64,000 nucleotides of DNA. It comes from Litoditis marina (taxonomy: Eukaryota; Nematoda; Chromadorea; Rhabditida; Rhabditidae). Of the stretch, positions 39,257 through 48,538 are shown in pieces. Position 1 is the stretch's first letter. Each line of letters begins with the position of its first letter. The notes beneath the pieces are model-generated. The model was not told the DNA's origin, made no database searches, and saw only the letters and a program-made list of their open reading frames with translations. The translations under genes were made by a program, and so were the position numbers. The stretch lies in assembly GCA_964036275.1 (NCBI GenBank), contig OZ038434.1, positions 25,403,413 through 25,467,412 on the forward strand, given 5' to 3'.

Positions 39257-40905
39257 ATGATTCATCCGATTCTTCTGTTGGCTGTCTTCGGAACAGTTCT
39301 GGGGTCGTTGGAGTCGAACATTCCCCCGAGACCGGATAACCTATCGTGAGCATAAGATTTTTTCAAACGTGAACACCGAGTGAAATTTGTATCAAAATCT
39401 AATCAACATTCACCTTTTTCATCAAATCGAAACCGTCACGAATGCCTGACGTCAAACCCAGAAATATCACGACTTTTGATTCCTACTATTTCTTACGCTT
39501 TTTTTCGCCGCGATTCGGACTTCCCGAAACAGTTTGGAAATAATGTGTTCAGTTCTTAACTTCGAGGCACCTCATTCAATTATCGTACAAAATACCTGCC
39601 TACTATAGTACAGAGTACGTATGCTTGAACATCCCGGCACCTCCCTTACTAGAAGTTAACTGAATTGTCACGTGAAGTCAGCATCATAATGAGAAATCAT
39701 GCACTTCATAATTGCACGTTTCTGAGTTCTGCTGTGTGTTCCACGTGACTGTGCAATTGACTAACATATCCGCAACACATGTATCCCGGTGGGTTGTGAA
39801 AGCAGAGAAATAGCGTGTGCTTGAGGAGACGCAGACTAGGAAGGAAAAGCTGGGATGTTCACAAAAACGGCCTTAGACTACAGAAACATTTTAACGAGGC
39901 TTGCGCGAAGTAAAACACTCACAATCGTGCTGAAAAGTCATGATGAGTTGCAATAAGACTTCATGACAACAAATAATTTTGTTTCGAATGATCAGAACAC
40001 TAATCGTTTAGGGACAGTAACTGTGACCCGCCGGCCAGGCGTGAACAAGTCCTCAGAATGGGATACATTCCGGAAAATTGGAGTTATTACTCGGAACAAG
40101 AAAGGAATGCTATGAAAAGAGATATACTTGCGGTTCAAGCCATAAAAGGATTGAATGAAAAGTACAAAACCGACAAAATCACCATGGAACAGTATGGAAA
40201 ACAACGTCATCAACTTTATAGTGAGTTATTTGTACTAGATATAAATGATATATAGGAAATGACCAATTCTTCGCTGTAGTTCGCTGTCGGAAGCAACAGG
40301 ATTGAACTATAAACAGAACAGCAGGAAAAAACAGCTAACATATAATAATAACATAAATTTCGAAGAGCGATTCCTAAAAACAATTCAGATGTGAATAAAA
40401 GTCATAAGTTGTGCATTGCAAGGTATAGTTCGTTCCATCCGCACTGAGACTCATTGGCATTGCGCCAAGATGTATTCTGTATTGGCATTGTGCCACTCAG
40501 ACAATTCCCAGCCAATTGGCCAGCCACTTTTTTATTGGCTGAGCGAGAGAGTGTGCAGGTCAGAGAGACCCAGATGTCTGCGGCCTCATTGACCTGCACA
40601 CTCTCTCGCTTTTGTAGCTGGCCAATCGAAGAAAATTGGCGCCAATCGTTCTGAGCAACACGTATTGGCATTGCGCCAAGATGTTGTAGATGACTATTCT
40701 GAAACTCTCTATTGGCGTGTCCCTATGAAACTGAACAACCGCTAACATAGATGTTGAAATGAGAAATAAACGGGATGGAATGTTTTAAAATCAAATAGGT
40801 TCAATTATAACTGTTTCAGAGAAATTCTTCCACACATTGTCCCAACCAGAAGTGGAAGCTCTATATAAAACACATCTCTCAACACTCAACCTAAAATCGG
40901 AATGA
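39257..40905 (+). CDS. Small secreted protein, array copy A
   Basis: Exons 39257-39345, 40012-40220 and 40820-40905 give 127 residues. The N-terminus PILLLAVFGTVLGS is a signal peptide. The mature chain is hydrophilic and helical, with the family motif MGYIPENWSYY in exon 2 and the end PEVEALYKTHL...LKSE. I do not recognise a named domain. The ATG follows a TTGCAG acceptor by 4 nt. AATAAA is at 40928. Intron 1 holds a nested pair of MITEs and intron 2 an interrupted family F MITE. It is nearly identical to copy C except in exon 2. Likely a rapidly evolving secreted family of unknown role. Confidence 0.8.
39611..39875. mobile_element. Nested MITEs: family K inside family L
   Basis: Left L arm GAGTACGTATGCTTGAACAT, then a K element from about TAGAAGTTAACTGAATTGTC (39649) to GTGCAATTGACTAAC (39767), then the right L arm with GAGACGCAGACT and GGGATGTTC. 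The same nesting is present in copies C (about 45221-45740) and D (about 49047-49345). Confidence 0.65.
40424..40780. mobile_element. Family F MITE interrupted by a palindrome
   Basis: The left end TATAGTTCGTTCCATCCG leads into CATTGGCATTGCGCCAAGATG at 40452; a palindrome (arms AGAGAGTGTGCAGGTCA and complement) follows; the GGCATTGCGCCAAGATG phrase then recurs at about 40667 and F sequence resumes. The right F end is degraded. Confidence 0.6.
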
Positions 40906-41396
40906 TCATTTTCCAATATGCCACCAAAATAAACATTTGTTGAGAAATATGTTTGTTCTTGCTGTGTTTTAAGTATTTTGAACCGGCACGAAAACTGTGC
41001 ACGATGACTGGTTTCGGTATTGGAAATCTAATATTTTCCTTTGTACCTCGACTAAAAGTCAATGGCATTTAGACCACATTGCCCGGTTATTATTTTGTGT
41101 ATCGTAACTAAATCAGTTGTATTTTTTCTAGATTCCAATGATATCAATTTAATTTTCTGTTTCTAAATGAAGAGCTAGAAATAGTGCAGTATTTGCAGCC
41201 ACCAAGCCGGAAGAACAATTTTCCGGTGAAATTGTTCTGACAGTTCGGACGAACGATCCTGTTTTGGAATAGGTACAACCACCTTTGCATAACAAGTTTG
41301 AACAGTATTCCAAGGGTTTTTTTGAGTTTAGCACACAATATAGTAAGTTATAAGTGTTTTATTTCTGTTCAGAAAGAATTATTTCATAGAAAATGA

Positions 41397-43206
41397 TCAT
41401 TCTGATTTTCGGTTGCGTAGATATTTCTCATAAAGAGCATCAACTTGTTCTCTCGTCTTCATTGTCTCTGAAAAAGTCGAGTTGAAATTTTAAAAAGTTA
41501 ACAATTTTCTAACAAAGCGTGCTCGCACTTGATATTGATTCGCTTGAAAGCTTGATGATACTCCATGAGTAAGATCGCATGAATTGCTGGTAAGATTCTT
41601 CCGGATTATATGCTACAACATCAGAAGTTAACGAGTAGCTCACAAGATATTCATGAGGTTCTCATGAGAAACTCATATGAACTTCTCATTCAGTCACCAT
41701 CCCTACTGAGACTCCTACAGTACACACTTAATTTTTGCAATAACTGCTTCCTGACGCGAAACTAATCTCTGTCGGAAACATTTTGGTACGCTGTTTTCAA
41801 TATGGTAACAGAATAATTTGTCAGAATCGTGCATTTTGTCACTGAAATCGTGCACTTTGTCATTGCACGTTCCTCAGTTGTGCTGTAGTCAACATAACTC
41901 ACGTAAATGTGCAACTATGTTTCATAACGATTCTCATGAGAAGCGAATCACTCACCGATAAACTCTTCAAACTTCCGATCAGCTAGTTTCCCTTCCATTT
42001 CTTTCCGGTTTTTCAAAAAGTATTTTGTAAGGATCTGTCTCTTCGCGAAATCTTTCGTTCCTGGGTCAGCTTTCCAATTTTCCGGCAAAACGCCCTTCCG
42101 TATCACTTCAAAATACGGTTCCGGTTGCGTTTCGCACATGCTGTTCCTGACGATGTAGGATATATAGTTGTCGTTTAGAAAAAGGCTTGTATTTACTGTA
42201 TATCTTACTTTGTGCTGTGTAAAAACAGATGTATAAGCTTTGTACACAGAGTTGCTTTAAGTTCAGTTGGTATAGTGGCTATCGTCATTCCAAACGAAGA
42301 CCCGGTTCGAGTTTCATATGAGGCGGATATTTTAGAAACTCGGTACGCACTATAGTCTGTTTCACGAAACAATAGCCCTCTACAGTTAGATTCTATAACT
42401 TCCAAGTGAATTTATCATACCTTGTAGGTGTTGTACATAAATTAAACTTTGTGATTTCGTTCTCCACTTTAGGTACTACAAGCATACAAAACAGAGAATC
42501 TAAAATTCTGTTTGTTGATTACATAAATGCGTTTGAGTTTTTGAAAGATTACTGTAGAAATACATCGATTGGTGAAACGAACTATATAATCAATGATATA
42601 CACTTTTCACATATTCAATTCAACTCATCTAGCTTTATCTATCTTCATTTTTTTCTTTACTACTGAGGACGTGTGCACAAGTATTTCAAACATACTGTAG
42701 GAGTCCCATTAGAGATGAAGAATACTCGGAAAAATCACTGCCACTTTTTGGTAGCCCACTTTTTGTGGCAGTTTCGACGAGAGAGAATGCAGCTCAGAGA
42801 GACGCAGACTGCCTCAGCTTGTCTGCTGGCTCATTGACCTGCAAGCTATTTCGCTTTTGTAGCTGGCCAATCGCAGAAAACTGGCGCCAATCGTTATGCA
42901 GAAGCATCAGTAGTAATCAATATTAAAGTTGTCGATTTAAGAAAGGCGGGGTATACTGTATATTTTACTTTGTGCTGTGTATAAACACATATGAATGCTT
43001 TGACAGAAACGTTGCCTGGTTGATGTAGGGGTTAGCGTCCGCGCCCTTCAAACTTATGGGCCCGGTTCGAGTCTCACAAGAGGCGAACAGTTTATAAGAT
43101 TGGAACACACTATACTATACCTTCCGAACTCGTCATAACCAGCAATGACCGTAGAAAAGACCAGGGCATTTCCAAAGATAGCCAATAGAAGAATCGAAAG
43201 AATCAT
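41397..43206 (-). CDS. Small secreted protein, array copy B (inverted)
   Basis: Minus-strand exons 43206-43121, 42146-41956 and 41467-41397 join in phase (2, then 1) to 115 residues. Signal peptide ILSILLLAIFGNALVFS; exon 2 carries KGVLPENWKADP, equivalent to YIPENW of A, C and D, and the end is VDALYEKYLRNRKSE. Intron positions and phases match the plus-strand paralogues, so it is a true family member, much diverged. The ATG is 4 nt after TCTTCCAG. A poly(A) signal is present near 41358. Intron 1 consists almost wholly of four mobile elements. Confidence 0.75.
42163..42354 (+). repeat. tRNA-like TA-ended element, copy S4
   Basis: Starts TATAGTTGTCGTTTAGAAA and ends GTACGCACTATA; A-box-like TTCAGTTGGTATAGTGG and B box GGTTCGAGTTTC. 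It begins about 13 bp from the exon 2 acceptor of gene B and abuts a family G MITE. Confidence 0.65.
42351..42586. mobile_element. TA-ended MITE, family G copy 2
   Basis: TATAGTCTGTTTCACGAAAC to GGTGAAACGAACTATA. It shares its first TATA with the end of the preceding tRNA-like element. Confidence 0.7.
42924..43114 (+). repeat. tRNA-like TA-ended element, copy S5
   Basis: TTGTCGATTTAAGAAAGGCG to GGAACACACTATA, with B box GGTTCGAGTCTC. Its end lies 6 bp from the exon 1 donor of gene B. Confidence 0.65.
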
Positions 43207-43273
43207 CGTTCTGGAAGAAAAAAGGTCAAATGAAAGAGCACTCTCTAGTGGAAAATTAGACAGGGAGGAAGAG

Positions 43274-43279
<6 letters not shown>

Positions 43280-43326
<47 letters not shown>

Positions 43327-43435
43327 CAAAATTGTAAAAGGGAAGGGATAGGAAGCAAGTGTGCGGAGAAAGAGAGAGTGAGAGAAACTGAGTGGGAAGG
43401 AAAAAGAGCGAAAGAGAGAGAGAGAGAGTTATAAA
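43280..43435. repeat. GA-rich tract upstream of gene B
   Basis: GAGAGA and GAGATA units between gene B's start codon and its upstream module. No coding signal beyond composition. Confidence 0.7.
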
Positions 43436-43489
43436 GAGGAAAGAATACATGGAAATGAATTTTCTCTTCACATCAAGCTGTAACTGTAT

Positions 43490-43544
43490 TATATATCAGG
43501 TTGATCTACATTTTCCCAGCAAATGCAAATACCCGAGTGGGAAA
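43490..43544 (-). promoter_or_regulatory. Conserved upstream module of gene B
   Basis: On the minus strand: TTCCCACTCGGGTATTTGCA, then TGGGAAAATGTAGATCAAC and a TATATAAT-like end, about 285 bp before the ATG (the GA tract lies between). Same layout as in genes A, C, D and E. Confidence 0.45.
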
Positions 43545-43626
43545 AGCATTGTACAAGTTTCCAGTAGGAGTTATTTTAAGAACGCTTTTATCTGAGGAAA
43601 AAGTTTTATTTATTGACACAACAGTA

Positions 43627-43869
43627 TTATAGTGCTCGCTTAAAGAGACCACTTCTCTCTAATTTTGACTTTCGAGCTAGCAGTTCCATCATGTAGAGCT
43701 TGAAAACATGATTACGAACATGTGACGTTTTCATCTTTATCTTGCTCTGTTTTCTCGCAAAATCGATGTACGTAATGTACACCGAGAACGAGTTACGTAC
43801 AAAAAGTGAAGAAAATGCTGACAGAAATACAGTGACAGAAATAAAATACAGAAATTTTTTCGGATCCAT
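43627..43869 (-). CDS. Candidate single-exon small secreted or membrane protein
   Basis: A complete 80-codon frame from ATG to TAA with a hydrophobic N-terminus (FLYFISVTVFLSAFSSLFV), then a basic segment rich in K and R. An AATAAATAAA poly(A) signal follows the stop within about 20 nt on the same strand. It lies upstream of gene B in the same direction. I recognise no family; it has no PENW motif. It could be a divergent member of the array, an orphan gene or a chance frame. Confidence 0.4.
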   Translation of the reverse strand: MDPKKFLYFISVTVFLSAFSSLFVRNSFSVYITYIDFARKQSKIKMKTSHVRNHVFKLYMMELLARKSKLERSGLFKRAL

Positions 43870-44437
43870 CGAATATCCGTTGTAGTTTGATCACGATACT
43901 CGTGAATATTTTCGAATTCCGGACACTTGTTCCCTTTTTCGTCTAGGTATCTGTGCGAGCTGATGTTGTGCTGTAGTATTTTCCATTCCTACTGAGACTA
44001 CGTCAATATGACAACTGTTTTAGTTTGTAAGAATTAGGTGAATGTTATTTGAATCGTTAACAATTGTCGCATTCCTCTCTTATTATAACTCCTTTTCCAA
44101 AATCTTATAGAAAAAGCTCAAGTCTGCATTAGTAAACAGTCATTGCTATGAGTAAAACGTGAGACGGCCGCAAGAGAACGAGAACGTGAGACGGCCCTTT
44201 TTAGTTTTAACGGTTGTTTATCAGCCTGCGTCTCCTTAAAACATATGCTATTTTCATGAGTAAAACTTGTCACGGCAACGACATTGTCGTTGCCGTTATA
44301 ATTTCGACTCAGTCGGCGGGGGCCGAGTCAGTGGTTTCTCAGAGTGAACAGTACGAATGTGTACTGTAGGATTGACGTGAACTATAGCCAAAAACAGTAG
44401 TTCTATACTACTACTCAGAATTCAAGATACAACACAA
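43870..44437. other. Intergenic stretch with palindromes
   Basis: No gene seen. Contains a 25-nt perfect-arm palindrome (ACGGCAACGACA and complement, about 44272-44296), two GTGAGACGGCC phrases at about 44160-44200 and MITE fragments such as TTCCATTCCTACTGAGAC. Confidence 0.5.
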
Positions 44438-44492
44438 TTCCCACTCGGCTATTTACATTTACTGAGAAAATGGTAATCAACTGGCTACATAA
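44438..44492 (+). promoter_or_regulatory. Conserved upstream module of gene C
   Basis: TTCCCACTCGGCTATTTACA, TGAGAAAATG and ATCAACTGGCTACATAA, almost identical to the block before gene A. A hairpin MITE (44652-44781) later separated it from the ATG, making the distance about 370 bp. Confidence 0.45.
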
Positions 44493-44651
44493 GCGGTGAC
44501 CACTGGAGAAGAACATTGTCCTTTTGTCTTCATTTTTTCAAGCGGGAGATAATAAACACATTTAGAAACTTGGAACTTAATCAATTTTTGTGTTCGAAAC
44601 AGACTCATTCCTAGGGACTGTTTGGAATATGTTTGGGCAATACCGTGCCTT

Positions 44652-44781
44652 TGAAGAAGGGCGATTATGTGGTCCAATCCCAACGCTTTAGTGTCCTTTG
44701 AACTGCGAAACATTTTTCAATTGCAGTTTTAAGGACCGTTGACACGGGATTGGTCCACATAATCGTCCTTCTTTAAAGGCA
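44652..44781. mobile_element. Hairpin MITE, family J copy 3
   Basis: Arms GAAGAAGGGCGATTATGTGG and complement. Present upstream of genes C and D but not A. Confidence 0.7.
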
Positions 44782-44862
44782 CGGTATTGCTCAAACATAT
44801 TCCAAGCAGTCCCTGTTTTTTTTTCATTTTTTTTGTTGACAGTTGTTCTTCCTTGCAGATCC

Positions 44863-46098
44863 ATGATTCATCCGATTCTTCTGTTGGCTGTCTTCGGAAC
44901 GGTTCTGGGGTCGTTGGAGTCGAACATTCCCCCGAGACCGGATAACCTATCGTGAGCATAAGATTTTTTCAAACGTGAACACCGAGTGAAATTTGTATCA
45001 AAATCTGATCAACATTCACCTTTTTCATCAAGTCGAAACCGTCACGAATGCCTGACGTCAAACCCAGAAATATCACGACTTTTGATTCCTACTATTTCTT
45101 ACGCTTTTCTTCGCCGCGGTTAGGACTTCCCGGAACAGTTTGGAAATAATGTGTTTAGTTCTCAACTTCGAGGCACCTCATTCAATTATGGTACAAAATA
45201 CCTGCCTACTATGGCGCCAGAGTACGTATGCTGGAACATTCCGGCACCTCCCTTATAATCTTTTTTTTATAATCTTTTTACGGCAACTGTTTCAGCCGTG
45301 TTTTACTTTATTCATTATAATACAACCGAGACAATGATCACATATAAGTATCCGTAGAGAGGTGGGGTCCGTAGAAGAGAAATTAGGCATGAGTGAGCGT
45401 TATTACCAGCTCATGCGGTCCGCCATGAAGATACCGCGCCGAGTGGGATCGAACCATGGTGTTTTGAGTGCTAGCGCGCACACAACCAGTCGACCACTCG
45501 GCCCCACTAGAACTTAACTGAATGGTCACGTGAAGTCAGCAGCATGATGAGAAATCATGCACTTCATAATTGCACGTTTCTGAGTTCTGCTGTGTGTTCC
45601 ACGTGACTGTGCAATTGACTAACATATCCGCAACACATGTATCCCGGTGGGTTGTGAAAGCAGAGAAATAGCGTGTGCTTGAGGAGACGCAGACTAGGAA
45701 GGAAAAGCTGGGATGTTCACAAAAACGGCCTTAGACTACAGAAACATTTTAACGAGGCTTGCGCGAAATAAAACACTCACAATCGTGCTGAAAAGTCATG
45801 ATGAGTTGCAATAAGACTTCATGACAACAAATAATTTTGTTTCGAATGATCAGAACACTAATCGTTTAGAGACAGTAACTGTGACCCTCCGGCCAGCCGC
45901 GAGCAAGTCCTCAGAATGGGATACATTCCGGAAAACTGGAGTTATCACCCGGAAAGCTACAGAAATTCCATGAAGAGGGATATACTTGCGGTTCAAGCCA
46001 TACAGAAATTGAATAAAAAGTACGAAACCGATGAAATCACCATGGAACAGTACCAAAAACAACGTCGTCAACTTTATAGTGAGTTGTTCGTACTAGAT

Positions 46099-46130
<32 letters not shown>

Positions 46131-47117
46131 AATATATGGGCGCTACTACACGGGGAATAAAATGGCCAATTCGTTGCTGTAGTCTGCTGTCGGAACTATA
46201 ACCAGAACAGCAGGATGAAACAAATCTCACAGTAATATAGATGGCTACAATAGAAGAAATTCCTATAAACCATAAGGCTATTTCAAGTGTATATAATAAT
46301 TTGGCGCGGGGGTCTGGGGGACACCCCCAGCTAGCGGGGCCGGCGGCTAAGAGCGATTCGTATCAACAGTTGGAACGTGAAGAAACATCATAGGTTGTGC
46401 ATTGCAAAGATGTTGTGGATAACTATTCCTAAGAGCCAACATACTCATTTCTGAAACCTTTTTTTTTATTGACGTGTCCTTATGAAACTGATCATTCGCT
46501 AACAGACATTTGCAGTTTTTGAAAAAATCCAAAGTGATGAAACATAACCTGTAATGCTCATTGGTATGTTGCCAAGTCTCAGTGGGAATGACCGGAAATG
46601 TAACACTTATCTGTTGTTTGATAGTGATGTACTTCATATGTTCTGAAGGGGAGACACCAAATTTTGTAGTTCAATGTGGCGGAATTTACAAAAGAGAAAA
46701 CTTTGGAATTTAGGCTGTTTTCTATATTGTTCATTATTTCAGATTTCACACTTTCGCAAAAATATTTTCGTATCGGGCCGCGTACCAATCGCTTCCATGT
46801 GAAGTTCATGAGAGTTTCTCATGATATACCTCATGAGCTACTCGTGAGTTCCCAAGCTTGTAGCATAGCAAAGCAATCAATGAAGTATCATCATTAGCTC
46901 ATGAGGTATCTCGTGAGTTTTTCGAGGGATTGGTACGGCCGGATCATAATGTTGAGTCTCACGTTAAAATAAGAAATAAACGGTATGAATACTTTTTAAA
47001 AATCAACTAAATTTAATTATGTCTGTTTCAGAGAAATTCTTCCACACATTGTCCCAACCAGAAGTGGAAGCTCTATATAAAACACATCTCTCAACACTCA
47101 ACCTGAAATCGGAATGA
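44863..47117 (+). CDS. Small secreted protein, array copy C
   Basis: Exons 44863-44951, 45870-46078 and 47032-47117 give 127 residues in the same phases as copy A. Exon 1 differs from A by one silent base and exon 3 by one base, but exon 2 changes about 13 of 69 residues (for example SYHPESYRNSMKR for SYYSEQERNAMKR). Signal peptide and KSE end are kept. AATAAA of copy A is AATGAA here. Intron 1 carries a later SINE insertion and intron 2 a (TA)n tract and a GC-rich block. Function unknown. Confidence 0.8.
45255..45508 (-). mobile_element. tRNA-derived SINE in intron 1 of gene C
   Basis: On the minus strand it begins with a tRNA-like head, GGGGCCGAGTGGTCGACTGG, with B box GGTTCGATCCC, and ends in an A-rich tail with repeated AAGATTATAA. 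Copies A and D lack it at the matching place, so it inserted after the A/C duplication. Confidence 0.75.
46305..46350. other. GC-rich hairpin block
   Basis: CTGGGGGACACCCCCAG forms a short stem, followed by GCTAGCGGGGCCGGCGGC. It is absent from the matching intron of copy D and unlike anything else in the window. Confidence 0.5.
46383..46602. mobile_element. Family F MITE fragment in gene C intron 2
   Basis: The right end CAGTGGGAATGACCGGAAAT is clear; the left end is degraded. The internal sequence matches 40683 onward in gene A, so both came from one ancestral insertion. Confidence 0.5.
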
Positions 47118-48152
47118 TCATTGCCAATATGCCACCAAAATGAACATTTTGTTGAGAAATAGTTTTGTTCTTGCTGTTTTACAACTATTTTGAACCGGCA
47201 CGAATATTGAAGAACTGTGCACGATGACTAGTTTTCGGTATCTGAAATTTTTTCATTTGTACCTCGAGTACGTGAACGATTAAACGTGAAAAAGTTCTAC
47301 ATTCAAATGATATCAATTCCGAGTTTCTGTTTCTAAATGAAGAGCTAGGAATAGTGCGGTATTTGTAGTCACCAAGCCGGAGGAATAATTTTCTGGTGAA
47401 ATTGTTCAGAACTGATCCAAATTTCTTCACGAATCCTCTATCTGATTTGAACACTGTTGTTCCGAACGCAACCATTGGATTAATATAGGTTTTGTACGCT
47501 TTGACCCTAATACTCTCCCTATTGGTTTCAACTCATAGGTAAAGTAACTTGAGGCTGGAGGGATTGCTATAGTTGCACTTTTTCCCATAAAGACAGCAGA
47601 TGGCTCGATTGATTGAGCGATGCGGGGCGAGCGGTCGTTGATTGTTTGCCAGCGGTTAATAGAGTGTGTAGATCAATGATACGCAGACTGACTGGTCCCT
47701 CGCCAAACCCCGCCCCTTACAAATTCGATGGTACGGTGTTCACACCGGTTGGACGACTATCCGCCGCCAGAGATTGCGTCAAGAACTTGTTCAAAAACTT
47801 GTTCCGCGGAATGTAAATTGTACGTATTCTAGCCTTTTTCTAGTTTTCTGAGCAGGTGTTGTTGGGAAGTTATCTATAGAACTTTTCAATGCCCCTGATA
47901 CTAATACAATATTATAACAAAACTTCTCGTTCATAACACGTAGATGAATGACCATAGAAAGGCTCACCATTTTGCATTCAATTTTATTTTAACAGCAAAG
48001 TGTCCAGAATATCTCTGAAAATATGAAGATCGCATTAGAAAATAGTGATTGGAAAGAATGATTATGTACTGTATGAGTCTTTGTAGGATTGACGGAACTA
48101 TAGCTAAAAACAGTAGTTCTATACTACTACTTGAAATTCCGAACACAAAACT
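47118..48152. other. Intergenic stretch between genes C and D
   Basis: No gene supported. Holds sequence duplicated from the 3' flank of gene A (47118-47440 matches 40906-41270), a family N repeat copy at 47575-47745 and AT-rich sequence. Confidence 0.6.
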
Positions 48153-48209
48153 TTTCCCACTCGGCTATTTACATTTACTGAGAAAATGTAGATCAACTGG
48201 TTATATAAA
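48153..48209 (+). promoter_or_regulatory. Conserved upstream module of gene D
   Basis: TTCCCACTCGGCTATTTACA, TGAGAAAATGTAGATCAAC, then TGGTTATATAAACAG with a good TATA box. A family J hairpin (48359-48486) separates it from the ATG. Confidence 0.5.
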
Positions 48210-48358
48210 CAGTCACAGTTTGAAATAAACACATTTTTATCTCATATTTTCAAGCGGGAGATAATAACCACATTTAGAAACTTGGAACTTAATCAATTTT
48301 TGTGTTCGAAACAGAATCATTCCTAGGGACTGTTTGGAATATGTTTGAGCAATACCGT

Positions 48359-48486
48359 GACTTCAAAGAAGGACGATTATGTGGTCCAATCCCAACGCTT
48401 TAGTCCTTTAAACTGCAATACATTTTTCAATTCCACTTCAAACGACCGTTGACACGGGATTGGTCCACATAACCGTTCTGCTTTAA
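48359..48486. mobile_element. Hairpin MITE, family J copy 4
   Basis: Same position upstream of gene D as copy 3 upstream of gene C; arms somewhat decayed. Confidence 0.65.
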
Positions 48487-48538
48487 TGTTTTTTTTAAAT
48501 TTTTTTTTCTGTTGACAATTGTTCTTCCATGCAGATCC

